Shown piece after piece: positions 23,736 to 32,280 of a stretch of 63,944 nt of DNA (positions are counted from its first letter, which is position 1; each line of letters opens with the position of its first letter). Source of the stretch: Flavobacteriaceae bacterium LSUCC0859 (GTDB lineage: Bacteria; Bacteroidota; Bacteroidia; Flavobacteriales; Flavobacteriaceae); assembly GCA_022239325.1 (NCBI GenBank), contig JAKOGP010000008.1, forward strand, positions 1 to 63,944. Direction: 5' to 3'. A program made the position numbers and the translations under genes. The notes beneath the pieces are model-generated. The model was not told the origin of the DNA. It saw only the letters and a program-made list of their open reading frames with translations, and did no database searches.

Positions 23736-25378
23736 TGAAAAACGTAATACTATATGTAAGGGTCTCTACCGATGAACAAGCAGATAGAGGTTTTTCACTC
23801 AGAGATCAAGAAGAAAAGCTTGTTCAATATTGTAGAGATAATAATTACCATATTTTAAAAATCTACAAAGAAGATTACTCTGCAAAGACTTTTAATAGGC
23901 CAGAATTTACAAAGCTATTGGCTTATTGTAAAACCAATGCTTCTAAAATTGATGAACTCTTATTTTTAAAATGGGACAGGTTCTCTAGAAATACAGCCGA
24001 ATCTTACAACAAGATTAATTTTTTCAATAATCTAAATATTAGACCCAATGCTATTTCTCAGCCTCTAGATCTTTCTATTCCAGAGCAAGGACTCATGCTA
24101 GCGGTTTACTTATCTATTCCAGAGGTGGAGAACCAAAGACGCTCTCAAAATGTAACCGCTGGAATGAGAAGGGCTTTTAAAGAAGGACGATATGTGGGCG
24201 CTCCTCCAAAAGGATATAGCGTGGGAAGAGATAGCTCCAAAAAACCAATACTAGTCCCAAATAAGGATGCTCGCCATATTAAAACCTTCTTTGAACTTTT
24301 TTCAACAGGAACTTATAATCTTAAAGAGATATACTTAAAGCTTAAGAAAAAAGGATTCTCAAGTAGTAGCTCAGCTATGTCTAGAATTATCAGAAATCCA
24401 CTATACTGTGGAATGGTACCTATTAAAGCATATAGAGAGGAACCTGCTGCAATGGTAGAAGGGATTCATGAGCCGCTGGTAACTAAAAAGATTTTTTATA
24501 AGGCTCAAGAAATACTAGAGGGTAGAAAGAAGCAAAAGGGAACCAATCATAAAAAAGTAAATCCTAAGTTTCCACTCAGAGGTTTTATAATGTGTCCTTC
24601 TTGCAATAAGCCTCTGAGTGCAAGTACCTCCAGAGGAAGAAATAACACCTATTCTTACTACCACTGTTTTAGCCCTTGTTCTATAAGAATAAGGGTAGAA
24701 GACGCGCATGCTTGGTTTACTAAATTCCTTAAAGGATTAGCGCTTACAAAAGAATCTTATGAATTACTAATGGAGTTAATTAAGGAGGAATTTGAAAAGT
24801 TTCAAAAGTCTACTCAATTGGGCCCTAAACATTATGAGCAGAAGGAAAAACTAACCAGCAAACTTCACAAAATTCAAGACCTATTTATAGAAGGAGATTT
24901 ATCCAAAGAAGATTATCAAATTACTAAAATGCGCTATAGTGAGCTATTAAATGAGCTCAAAGAAAAAGAAACGGGGATAGGAGATAAGAGAAAAATTTTG
25001 GAAAAATATAAAAATGGCTTTAAGAAGATGGAAAATATTGATAGTCAGTTTTTTAAATCCGAAATAGAGCTGCAAAGAAGCCTTTTGGGTTCGATATTTT
25101 CAAAAAATTTTCAATTTGAAAATAATCGAGTTCGAACCGCAGATATAAACCCACTGCTTTTCAAACTTACCAAGTATAACAAGGGTTACCGAAGGGCAAA
25201 AAAAAAGGGACAAGTCAAAAAAAATGACTTGTCCCAGATGGTACTCAAGGTGGGAATCGAACCCACACTCCAAAGGAACTGGATTTTGAATCCAGCGCGT
25301 CTACCAATTCCGCCACTTGAGCTTTTGAGAAGCTTGCATGTGCTTCTGTTAAATTGGGAAGGCAAAAGTAGAAAATAA
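23735..25378 (+). CDS. Large serine recombinase (site-specific integrase) reading into a tRNA gene
   Basis: 547 residues. The resolvase-type catalytic domain is at ~1-150 with YVRVSTDEQ carrying the probable nucleophile Ser11, and the expected FLKWDRFSRN and IPEVENQRRS motifs. The recombinase domain follows (~160-260, GAPPKGYSVG), then a zinc ribbon (CPSC...YHC, ~287-312) and a coiled coil (~330-430). The last ~57 codons cross the tRNA terminator (25198-25235) and the antisense strand of tRNA-Leu (25239-25322). The peptide there, LKVGIEPTLQRNW, is the usual antisense-tRNA translation. Integrases whose 3' end contains the attachment site at a tRNA look exactly like this. It should cut and join DNA to integrate or excise its element. 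The stop at 25376-25378 lies in flanking chromosome, so the C-terminus may differ in the excised circle. Confidence 0.92.
   Translation: MKNVILYVRVSTDEQADRGFSLRDQEEKLVQYCRDNNYHILKIYKEDYSAKTFNRPEFTKLLAYCKTNASKIDELLFLKWDRFSRNTAESYNKINFFNNLNIRPNAISQPLDLSIPEQGLMLAVYLSIPEVENQRRSQNVTAGMRRAFKEGRYVGAPPKGYSVGRDSSKKPILVPNKDARHIKTFFELFSTGTYNLKEIYLKLKKKGFSSSSSAMSRIIRNPLYCGMVPIKAYREEPAAMVEGIHEPLVTKKIFYKAQEILEGRKKQKGTNHKKVNPKFPLRGFIMCPSCNKPLSASTSRGRNNTYSYYHCFSPCSIRIRVEDAHAWFTKFLKGLALTKESYELLMELIKEEFEKFQKSTQLGPKHYEQKEKLTSKLHKIQDLFIEGDLSKEDYQITKMRYSELLNELKEKETGIGDKRKILEKYKNGFKKMENIDSQFFKSEIELQRSLLGSIFSKNFQFENNRVRTADINPLLFKLTKYNKGYRRAKKKGQVKKNDLSQMVLKVGIEPTLQRNWILNPARLPIPPLELLRSLHVLLLNWEGKSRK
25198..25235 (-). 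terminator. Terminator of the tRNA-Leu gene
   Basis: GGGACAAGTCA (25207-25217) and TGACTTGTCCC (25225-25235) form a perfect 11-bp stem with a 7-nt loop. On the minus strand it is followed by nine T (complement of A at 25198-25206). It lies 3 bp beyond the tRNA 3' end. It is also inside the recombinase reading frame. Confidence 0.93.
25239..25322 (-). tRNA. tRNA-Leu, anticodon CAA
   Basis: On the minus strand the 84-nt gene starts GCTCAAG and ends CTTGAGTACCA, so the acceptor stem pairs (with a terminal G-U) and the CCA end is encoded. The anticodon arm is CTGGA-TTCAAAA-TCCAG, giving anticodon CAA for UUG codons. A TTCGATTC T-loop and a long variable arm identify it as a class II tRNA. Its 3' half is the apparent integration target of the neighbouring serine recombinase. 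Confidence 0.96.
25363..25370 (-). promoter_or_regulatory. Candidate -7 element of the tRNA-Leu gene
   Basis: Minus-strand TACTTTTG fits TAnnTTTG and lies about 40 bp upstream of the tRNA 5' end, a normal leader length for a tRNA transcript. Confidence 0.5.
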
Positions 25379-25435
25379 TTTGAGATTCTTCCTAAAAAAA
25401 GTAAAGATTTCAGGCTGGTCCCTCAAAAAAATGTA

Positions 25436-25443
25436 TAAATTTG
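25436..25443 (+). promoter_or_regulatory. Candidate -7 element of the prs-rplY operon
   Basis: TAAATTTG matches TAnnTTTG exactly. Transcription would start near 25450, about 45 nt before the prs ATG at 25495. This rules out the in-frame TTG at 25441, which lies inside the element, as the start of prs. Confidence 0.65.
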
Positions 25444-25494
25444 CAGCTCCTTAATTGTAAGGAAGTTAGAAACTTAAAACGGAATTGCACCGCT

Positions 25495-26436
25495 ATGTCT
25501 TACACCGCACCAGAACCTAAGATTTTTGCATGTACACAGAGTCAGGCCTTGGCAGAGAGAATTGCTACAGCCTACGGTACGCCTATTGGAAAGATTATTA
25601 CTTCTAAGTACAGTGACGGTGAATTTCAGCCTTCTTTTGAGGAGTCTGTTCGTGGGGCTCGTGTTTTTATTGTGGGGTCTACCAATCCGAGCTCAGAAAA
25701 TTTAATGGAAATGCTGCTCATGTTGGACGCTGCCAAAAGAGCATCGGCCAGACATATTACGGCAGTGATGCCGTATTTTGGCTGGGCCAGACAAGACAGA
25801 AAAGACAAGCCTAGAGTACCTATTGCTGCAAAACTAGTAGCTAAAATGTTAGAGGTAGCCGGAGCCACAAGAATTATCACTATGGATTTGCACGCAGATC
25901 AAATCCAGGGATTCTTTGAAAAACCAGTAGATCACTTGTTTGGTTCTACCCTCTTTTTACCCTACCTAAAAAGTTTAAACTTGGAGAATCTCACTGTAGC
26001 TTCTCCAGACATGGGTGGGTCTAAAAGGGCTTATGCCTACTCTAAGGCCTTGGAAAGTGACGTTGTTATCTGTTATAAGCAAAGAGAAAAAGCCAATGTG
26101 ATTTCCCATATGGAACTCATTGGGGAAGTGAAAGGCAAAAATGTGGTCTTGGTAGACGACATGGTAGACACCGCTGGCACCCTAACTAAAGCAGCAGATC
26201 TAATGATGGAACGCGGAGCACTTAGTGTTAGAGCAATAACCACGCACGCCATTCTATCTGGGAATGCCTATGAAAGAATTGAAAAATCACAGTTAAAGGA
26301 ATTAATTGTCACAGACTCTATTCCTTTAAAACAACAAAGCGATAAAATTAGAGTCATTGGTTGTGCAGAACTTTTTGCAGACGTCATGCAAAGGGTACAC
26401 AGCAATACCTCTATTAGCTCCAAATTTTTAATGTAA
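25495..26436 (+). CDS. prs: Ribose-phosphate pyrophosphokinase (PRPP synthetase)
   Basis: 313 residues from the ATG at 25495; the frame extends to 25441 but that part overlaps the promoter. It transfers pyrophosphate from ATP to ribose 5-phosphate, making PRPP for nucleotides, histidine, tryptophan and NAD. Visible motifs are SDGEFQPSFEESVRG, the flexible ATP-binding YFGWARQDRKDKPR, the MDLHADQIQGFF metal/ATP region, and the PRPP-binding loop VVLVDDMVDTAGT near residue 220. The length equals that of bacterial class I enzymes. rplY follows after 44 bp, so the two are likely co-transcribed, an arrangement common in Bacteroidota. Confidence 0.97.
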   Translation: MSYTAPEPKIFACTQSQALAERIATAYGTPIGKIITSKYSDGEFQPSFEESVRGARVFIVGSTNPSSENLMEMLLMLDAAKRASARHITAVMPYFGWARQDRKDKPRVPIAAKLVAKMLEVAGATRIITMDLHADQIQGFFEKPVDHLFGSTLFLPYLKSLNLENLTVASPDMGGSKRAYAYSKALESDVVICYKQREKANVISHMELIGEVKGKNVVLVDDMVDTAGTLTKAADLMMERGALSVRAITTHAILSGNAYERIEKSQLKELIVTDSIPLKQQSDKIRVIGCAELFADVMQRVHSNTSISSKFLM

Positions 26437-26480
26437 GAACGTCCCGAGGGGGATTATTTATTAATAACTAAAATTAAAAC

Positions 26481-27113
26481 ATGAAATCTATTACTATTAA
26501 AGGATCAGAAAGAGAAAGCGTGGGCAAAAAAGCAACAAAGGCCTTGCGTAATGCTGGATTGGTTCCTTGCGTGATTTACGGAGGGGATAAGCCGGTACAT
26601 TTTTCAGCGCCAGAATTGGCATTTAAGCCGCTTGTTTACACACCCAACGCGCACACAGTAACAGTGGAGTTGGAAAACGGAACTAAAATTGACGCTGTAT
26701 TACAGGACATTCAATTTCACCCAGTAACCGACAAAATTCTACATGTAGACTTCTACCAGCTATTTGCAGATAAGCCTGTAACTATGAGTATTCCTGTTCA
26801 ATTAGAAGGAAACTCTCCAGGGGTTAGAAACGGTGGGCGTATGTTATTTAGAAAGCGTAAGCTTACTATTAAAGCCTTACCAGCAGATCTACCAGATTTC
26901 TTTAAGGTAGACATCTCTAAACTTAGAATTGGTGGGACCATCGCTGTCTCTTCTCTATTAAGTGAGAAATACACCTTCCTACACCCAGACTCTACAGCTA
27001 TTGTTCAAGTGAAGGCGTCTAGAACATCTGTAGACGTAGATGACGACGAAGAAGAAGGAGAAGAAGGAGCTGAAGGAGCAGAAGCTGCTGCAGAACCAAC
27101 TGCTGCCGAGTAA
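26481..27113 (+). CDS. rplY: 50S ribosomal protein L25, CTC form
   Basis: 210 residues. The N-terminal L25 domain binds 5S rRNA ([16 protein letters not shown], then [17 protein letters not shown]). A second TL5/CTC domain follows (~100-190). The C-terminal ~25 residues are an acidic Glu/Ala tail ([19 protein letters not shown]) typical of Bacteroidota versions. It is the second gene of the prs operon and is closed by a strong terminator 18 bp downstream. No anomalies. Confidence 0.97.
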   Translation: MKSITIKGSERESVGKKATKALRNAGLVPCVIYGGDKPVHFSAPELAFKPLVYTPNAHTVTVELENGTKIDAVLQDIQFHPVTDKILHVDFYQLFADKPVTMSIPVQLEGNSPGVRNGGRMLFRKRKLTIKALPADLPDFFKVDISKLRIGGTIAVSSLLSEKYTFLHPDSTAIVQVKASRTSVDVDDDEEEGEEGAEGAEAAAEPTAAE

Positions 27114-27131
27114 ATCTGAACTACTTATTTT

Positions 27132-27170
27132 AAAAGCATCCCAGACCTTGTGTTTGGGATGCTTTTTTTA
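27132..27170 (+). terminator. Intrinsic terminator after rplY
   Basis: AAAAGCATCCCA (27132-27143) pairs perfectly with TGGGATGCTTTT (27155-27166) around an 11-nt loop, followed by a T-run. It separates prs-rplY from pth. Confidence 0.95.
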
Positions 27171-27211
27171 TTTTTACATGCCAATCTCTAGGAAAGGCTT
27201 TAAGCGGTTTT

Positions 27212-27778
27212 ATGAAGAAATTTTTAATTGTTGGTTTAGGAAACATCGGCCCAGAATACGAAGAAACCAGACATAATATTGGTTTTAAGGTAGTAGAGGC
27301 CCTGGCTAAAAAGCATGAAGCCCCTTTTGGTTCAGAGCGCCTTGGAGATTTGGCCAGGATAAAGATTAAAGGCAGAAGCCTCTTGCTGCTCAAACCCAGT
27401 ACCTATATGAACCTCAGCGGTAAGGCAGTGGTCTATTGGATGGAGAAAGAGAACATCCCTTTGGAACAACTGCTGGTGGTAACCGATGACATTCACCTGC
27501 CCTTTGGGAGCATCCGCCTAAAGGCGAAAGGTTCTGACGGTGGGCACAACGGTCTCAAAGACATTCAGGCCAAACTAGGCAGCAGCCAATACAATAGGTA
27601 TCGCTTTGGTGTAGGTGCCAACTTTGGCGCAGGGCGCCAGGTAGACTACGTCCTGGGTAAATGGAGTGAGGAAGAGTATACTGCCCTAGGGGAGAGATTA
27701 GACAAATCGGTAGCACTTGTAGAATCTTTTGCACTGGCTGGGCTGGCCAGAACCATGAACCAGTTTAACAACAGCTAG
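27212..27778 (+). CDS. pth: Peptidyl-tRNA hydrolase
   Basis: 188 residues, the usual size. It releases tRNA from prematurely dropped peptidyl-tRNA in the cytoplasm. Catalytic and substrate-binding residues are in place: Asn11 in [10 protein letters not shown], His21 in TRHNIGF, Asn67 in STYMNLSG, Asp93 in TDDIHLPFG and Asn113 in [10 protein letters not shown]. The start ATG at 27212 gives the canonical [10 protein letters not shown] opening. It lies 42 bp after the rplY terminator and may have its own promoter or rely on read-through. Confidence 0.97.
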   Translation: MKKFLIVGLGNIGPEYEETRHNIGFKVVEALAKKHEAPFGSERLGDLARIKIKGRSLLLLKPSTYMNLSGKAVVYWMEKENIPLEQLLVVTDDIHLPFGSIRLKAKGSDGGHNGLKDIQAKLGSSQYNRYRFGVGANFGAGRQVDYVLGKWSEEEYTALGERLDKSVALVESFALAGLARTMNQFNNS

Positions 27779-27781
27779 AGC

Positions 27782-28465
27782 CTACTCCTTTATTTTAAAA
27801 TCAAAAACTGCAGAGGGGGTCGTATTCCCTTGCCTATCTATACTTATAATTTGCCAATAATAGGTTTGCCCAGCGCTTACCGAAAAACTAAACTGGGTGG
27901 TGGTAGGGCTAGCAAGGGCTTGCTTATTGGAAGGGATAGGATCTGTTCCTAACAGCAATTCATAGGTCTCTAAATCATTATCTATGTCTGCTCCTGACCA
28001 CCTTAGGCTCACTAGCCCGTCTACTGGCATGGAAAATTGGCTACCAGAAATAGGAGTGAGTGCTGTGGCAGGAAAGGGGGCATGCGTGGTCTCAGATCCG
28101 GCATTAAAAAAATACCAAAGGGCGCTGTCTGTGGTTTCTATAACTTGGGTGTTGGAGGCTACCACCTTCCAAGAATAGGCATTTGCCGTGGCTAAAGGAA
28201 TCTCCAAGCTAGTGAGCTCGGTTCGCTGTATGGTTTTGGCCCCACTGCTCAATTGCGTAATATGCAGTTCATAAGACTCCGCACCTTTTGCCGCCCCCCA
28301 CTGAAAAGGAATTTTTCTAGTGACCCCATTGACCAATTCCCCCTGTGTACAATCTAAATTTTGGGTAGGAAAAATAAGGGTACTGGGTTCTGGCGCCTTT
28401 GGCGGGTCTTCCTTACCACAGCTGTAGAGCAAAAGGCAAACGAAAAGCAATCCTATTTGTTTCAT
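27782..28465 (-). CDS. Lipoprotein with fibronectin type III-like domains
   Basis: 227 residues with a lipoprotein signal peptide; the lipobox is LLYSC with Cys16 as lipidation site, followed by GKEDPP. Two repeats of the pattern FQWGAAKGAESYELHI...YSWKVVA and SLRWSGADIDNDLETYEL...YYWQIIS are fibronectin III-like. The ATG overlaps the stop of the upstream protease gene (ATGA), so the two are translationally coupled. It may hold or modulate the protease at the cell surface, or bind the same substrate; this is inference from the coupling. Convergent with pth, with only 3 bp between stops. Confidence 0.8.
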   Translation of the reverse strand: MKQIGLLFVCLLLYSCGKEDPPKAPEPSTLIFPTQNLDCTQGELVNGVTRKIPFQWGAAKGAESYELHITQLSSGAKTIQRTELTSLEIPLATANAYSWKVVASNTQVIETTDSALWYFFNAGSETTHAPFPATALTPISGSQFSMPVDGLVSLRWSGADIDNDLETYELLLGTDPIPSNKQALASPTTTQFSFSVSAGQTYYWQIISIDRQGNTTPSAVFDFKIKE

Positions 28466-31400
28466 TCTTTTAAGGCTTTATATGAGTAGGTCTGTCCGTC
28501 TAAACGTATACTTATGAGATACACCCCTGGTTGCCATCCTGAGGTGTTTATTTTAAATGGCGTCTGAGAGGCGAGGGTCTGGAACTCGCTTACCAAAGCA
28601 CCAGAGAGTTGGTGCACCCGAACTTCCATTTCTGGCTGCTCAAAAGAGGGCGTTTGCACATACACATATTCTTTTACAGGATTTGGAAAAATGCTAGGCT
28701 TAGGCGTATAAAAAATCTGTTCTTCATATACCCCTTGGCAGTCTAATCCGGTGCTAATTTTAAGGGTATTTAATCCCTCTTTTAAATCTAATTGTAAAGG
28801 AGTGCTATTGGCTTGTGAACCTACATTAGAGACTTTGTCATTCAAAGAGACCATGTATTGCTGTGCACCACTCAAAGAGATGGATAGGCTGCCACTAGAA
28901 AAAGAAAGCGAAGTCTGAACACTTAGCGGCTCTGGAGCTCCAATTTCTACTTCAAAACACTGGGGTTCATAGACAATGTCTCCTTCGGTAGCATTCAGAC
29001 ACAGGCTATACCTTCCAGCAGATAGCCCTTCTAGGCTTTGGTTTTGGGTGAAATTGGCCTGCCTTACTAGGTTGCCTGCAGCTGTACTAAGGGTCATAGC
29101 ATAGGTCATGGTTTGTGCCGCAGACACCTCTATGGCACCATCTGAAAGCCCCACACAGGACTGGCTTTTCAATGCAATATTGTAGTTTCTATCACTCAAT
29201 CTATACACGGCACAACCTTTGGTGTCTACAGGAACACCAGGGGGAGTGTTTAGACATTGGTCCTCTCCGTCGTCATATACACCATCCCCATCTGCGTCTG
29301 GCCTGGGCACACCGGCTACGCAGGCTTTTATAGAAAAACTGTTTATACTACCCCCATCAAAAGAAGCCACATCTTGCACTTCCAGGCGCCAAATTCCTTT
29401 TAAAGACTCTCCCCTAAAAACCTCTAAACTACCAAGCGGTTTCACGCGGCCACTTACCCCTGGGGTAGAAGCACACTCAAAATCTGGACTGTCTTGCGAA
29501 AAAGTAGCCATTACATTTTCTGAGTCTGTACAGGAATTGGCCAACAATACAGCGGCGGTTCCTGAGGGTGCGTAAAGCGTTATTACTAGGTCTGAAAGAT
29601 AAGAATGGGTTAGATCTAGACTCACTTCCAAATTAGTAATGTTAAGGGGGTCGTCAAATTCAAGGGTAGACTGTACCGTATTGGGATTGTTGGACCCAAT
29701 GGTCACCGGCATTTCATTGGTCTTAGTCAGGCAATTTTCAGGCGCTGTACTAAAATTTTTAGACCCAGAAAAATTACCAGAAACACCACAGGCATTCATA
29801 GGCTTTACCCGCCAATAGTAAGTAGTCTGTGGCTTGAGCTCATTCACATACTGCATTCTAAAAGGAGTGGTACTAGAGAAGCTTATACTTTCAAAATCTG
29901 GAGTCTCTGACAGTTGAAATTCATATTGTGTAGCTCCCTCAGTTGCAGACCAACTAAAGCTCATGTCAGAAAATTGGTCTACCACTCCTTCCATAGGTGC
30001 CTCTAAAATAGGAGCAGCTAGGCTCGTATTAAAAATTTGCAAGGCCAATGAACTAGAGAATTGCTGGGTTGCCGCACTTAAATGAAGGGCTATATCATAC
30101 CCACCTGGGGCCACATTTGTTGCAGCAGTTAAATTAATTTGGGCCGTTTGCGTGGTACCAGAAAGCACACCTGTAACAATTTCGTAGCCAAGGCCTTCAG
30201 GCAATCCAGAGAGGGTTATTTGGGGAGCCTCCAAAGGGGTTTCATACTGTATTTGAGCGGTAATCTGGGAGCTCCCACCCGGACAAATTCCTACATCTGT
30301 TTGAGGTACAAAAACACTCAAAGGCTGTTTTACAATAGAAAACGATGAGGTGTTCACCCCAAAGAAGGGATTGTTTTCTGCCTTTAGCATGAGTCTGGCT
30401 TGAGGGGCGTTTACATTGGGGAGCTGAAAACGAGCCTGACCATCATTTAAAACTCCTGAAGACAATAGAATGGGAAAGCTCAATCCACCATCTACAGACA
30501 AATACGCAGAGAGTCTTTGGGTGTTTAACTCTGGTCCGTTGGTTCTGGCTACCTCCCAGGAGACCTCTACAAATTCTCCAGCTAAAAACGTCTGAGCGCT
30601 AGCAGGTGTTAAAACGCGAAAAGGCCCTACCCCAGCAGCAATGGAGAGCTTAGTCTGTGCAATAGCCACCCCAGCCCCAACGGCTTCATTATCTCTCACG
30701 GTCAGATAAAAAGTGTAGTCTCTTGGAACGGAAGAAAGGGTTTCCCACTGCGAACTTTGTGGCTGCGTAGTCGTTAGGGTACCCGTCCTTATATTGGCCA
30801 ATTTAGGGAAATACCTTTTGGGATTGCTGCTAGGCTCCAAAGACCTAAAAGCAGCTCCCACCGGGTTTTGTGGACCAAATACTGCGGCATTGACCACCCC
30901 GTTATCCCCTTGTTCCCAACCATAAGTAAGTTGCTGCTGGGAGTCTATATCTGTGGCTTCCCCCTCCAGCACAAAAGGCGTAGCAACAGGAATCTGATAA
31001 GAGATCAAAGGGGTAATCTGCGGCGGCTCATTGTTTGTAAGCTCAGATGTTTCACAGCTGTAATTGTCTAAATAGGCGGCTATTTCTAAGATGCTTACCG
31101 CATGAAAATAATCCGAGGCATTGGCAGCGACATTCTCTCCAGACACAATACCAGCATAGGACATAATGGTGCTCCCACTTCCCGGTTCTACCTGTACGCC
31201 AGTTCCCTCAGACTCATAAGACCAGGTGTGAAATGCCCCAAACTGATGCCCCATTTCATGGGCCACAAAATCTATGTCGTAGGTGTTGCCTTCTGGAAAC
31301 TGCGCAGAGGAAAATCCACTCCCCTTTTTGTTATCCTGGCATACGGCACCAATAAAGCCAGCATTCCCATTGTTATTATCTCTGTGAAACAGATGACCAA

Positions 31401-32235
31401 TGTCATAATTAGCTTCCCCAATATTAGCGGTTAAGGTACTCTGAATTTCGTTGTTTAAATCTGTAGTAAATGGATCTGTTTCTGGGTCTGTATAAATTAC
31501 ATTGGCCGTCTGAGGCACCAGCTGCAGCTGCAGTCCAAGGTCTTTCCCAAATAAGGCATTGACCCGAGTTACTGTAGCGTTCATAGCGGCTAAGGCACCT
31601 TCTACAGTGCCCCCGTGGTATTGGGTATATTCTCCAGAGGCAGCAACTGCAAGTCTGTAGGTTCTCCAGGTTGTTTTTTTGCTTAGGCCTACGGCCGATG
31701 CCTTTGAGACAGTCTCCGCTCCTAAACCAATGGTTTTACAGAGAAAATCTTTTTCCCCCAGCATATGCTCTTTAAAGGAAAGTACATAAGTAGCACCGTC
31801 TGCTTGCTGTTCTATAAAATAATATCCCTGTCCCTCTGCAGGCTGCGTAGTCACAGATAGGCCTTTAGGAGACACAGCCAGGTATACACTAGTACCCCTG
31901 TTATTTAAAGACTTTCCTTTATAGGCTCTTATGGTTGGGTAATTAGTACTTAGCTCCTTGGAAAAGGTTTGGATCTCTTGTATAGAGAAAGCGTCATAGC
32001 CTCCCCTAGTGTTGGGGAAATACAAAGGTGTACCCTTAGAAAGTGAGGATTGCAAAGCGGCCTCAAATGCCTCCCCATCTAGTTGGTATTCTCTTGGAGC
32101 CTGTTTGGCCTGTAAAGAAAGGGGCAGAGGTTTTGTTACTTGAGTCTGCTGCTTCCAGTAGGAATCTTGTCCCCAAAGAGAAAACACAGAAAAAAGTAGG
32201 CAAAATGAAAAAACTAAGCGTAATTTTGGAATCAT
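28462..32235 (-). CDS. Secreted reprolysin-like zinc metalloprotease with P-domain and T9SS type A sorting signal
   Basis: 1,257 residues. A signal peptide (~1-22) and propeptide-like region (~23-190) precede a metzincin catalytic domain. That domain has HEMGHQFGAFH at His326 (HExxHxxGxxH, zinc ligands and general base) and a Met-turn SGSTIMSYAG near residue 358. Ig/FN3-like modules follow (~400-830), including two VSW/FSW FN3 units. A proprotein convertase P-like domain is at ~832-970, with a short calcium-binding DADGDGVYDDGED at ~975. The last ~80 residues (SIFPNPVKEYVYV to the end) form a type A T9SS C-terminal sorting domain. It should be exported, matured and anchored to or released from the cell surface, where it degrades proteins. 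A 45-bp divergent region separates it from ribF. Confidence 0.93.
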   Translation of the reverse strand: MIPKLRLVFSFCLLFSVFSLWGQDSYWKQQTQVTKPLPLSLQAKQAPREYQLDGEAFEAALQSSLSKGTPLYFPNTRGGYDAFSIQEIQTFSKELSTNYPTIRAYKGKSLNNRGTSVYLAVSPKGLSVTTQPAEGQGYYFIEQQADGATYVLSFKEHMLGEKDFLCKTIGLGAETVSKASAVGLSKKTTWRTYRLAVAASGEYTQYHGGTVEGALAAMNATVTRVNALFGKDLGLQLQLVPQTANVIYTDPETDPFTTDLNNEIQSTLTANIGEANYDIGHLFHRDNNNGNAGFIGAVCQDNKKGSGFSSAQFPEGNTYDIDFVAHEMGHQFGAFHTWSYESEGTGVQVEPGSGSTIMSYAGIVSGENVAANASDYFHAVSILEIAAYLDNYSCETSELTNNEPPQITPLISYQIPVATPFVLEGEATDIDSQQQLTYGWEQGDNGVVNAAVFGPQNPVGAAFRSLEPSSNPKRYFPKLANIRTGTLTTTQPQSSQWETLSSVPRDYTFYLTVRDNEAVGAGVAIAQTKLSIAAGVGPFRVLTPASAQTFLAGEFVEVSWEVARTNGPELNTQRLSAYLSVDGGLSFPILLSSGVLNDGQARFQLPNVNAPQARLMLKAENNPFFGVNTSSFSIVKQPLSVFVPQTDVGICPGGSSQITAQIQYETPLEAPQITLSGLPEGLGYEIVTGVLSGTTQTAQINLTAATNVAPGGYDIALHLSAATQQFSSSLALQIFNTSLAAPILEAPMEGVVDQFSDMSFSWSATEGATQYEFQLSETPDFESISFSSTTPFRMQYVNELKPQTTYYWRVKPMNACGVSGNFSGSKNFSTAPENCLTKTNEMPVTIGSNNPNTVQSTLEFDDPLNITNLEVSLDLTHSYLSDLVITLYAPSGTAAVLLANSCTDSENVMATFSQDSPDFECASTPGVSGRVKPLGSLEVFRGESLKGIWRLEVQDVASFDGGSINSFSIKACVAGVPRPDADGDGVYDDGEDQCLNTPPGVPVDTKGCAVYRLSDRNYNIALKSQSCVGLSDGAIEVSAAQTMTYAMTLSTAAGNLVRQANFTQNQSLEGLSAGRYSLCLNATEGDIVYEPQCFEVEIGAPEPLSVQTSLSFSSGSLSISLSGAQQYMVSLNDKVSNVGSQANSTPLQLDLKEGLNTLKISTGLDCQGVYEEQIFYTPKPSIFPNPVKEYVYVQTPSFEQPEMEVRVHQLSGALVSEFQTLASQTPFKINTSGWQPGVYLISIRLDGQTYSYKALKE

Positions 32236-32280
32236 ATAGGGAAATCTCCCCTAAAAATACAGCATTTATTATAAATTATC

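Larger units (their letters stand above)
22650..25241 (+). mobile_element. Integrated element at the 3' end of tRNA-Leu (outer boundary unknown)
   Basis: The serine recombinase abuts the tRNA 3' end (CCA at 25239-25241), which marks one junction. No copy of the tRNA 3' end could be found elsewhere in the window, so the other end is not defined. The coordinates given cover only the genes most clearly belonging to it. It could extend left through the coiled-coil gene and even include the giant adhesin locus. Confidence 0.45.

Noticed and set aside
25441-25494. N-terminal extension of prs to the in-frame TTG at 25441
   Set aside because: This stretch overlaps the TAAATTTG promoter element and does not resemble any Prs N-terminus; ATG 25495 fits.
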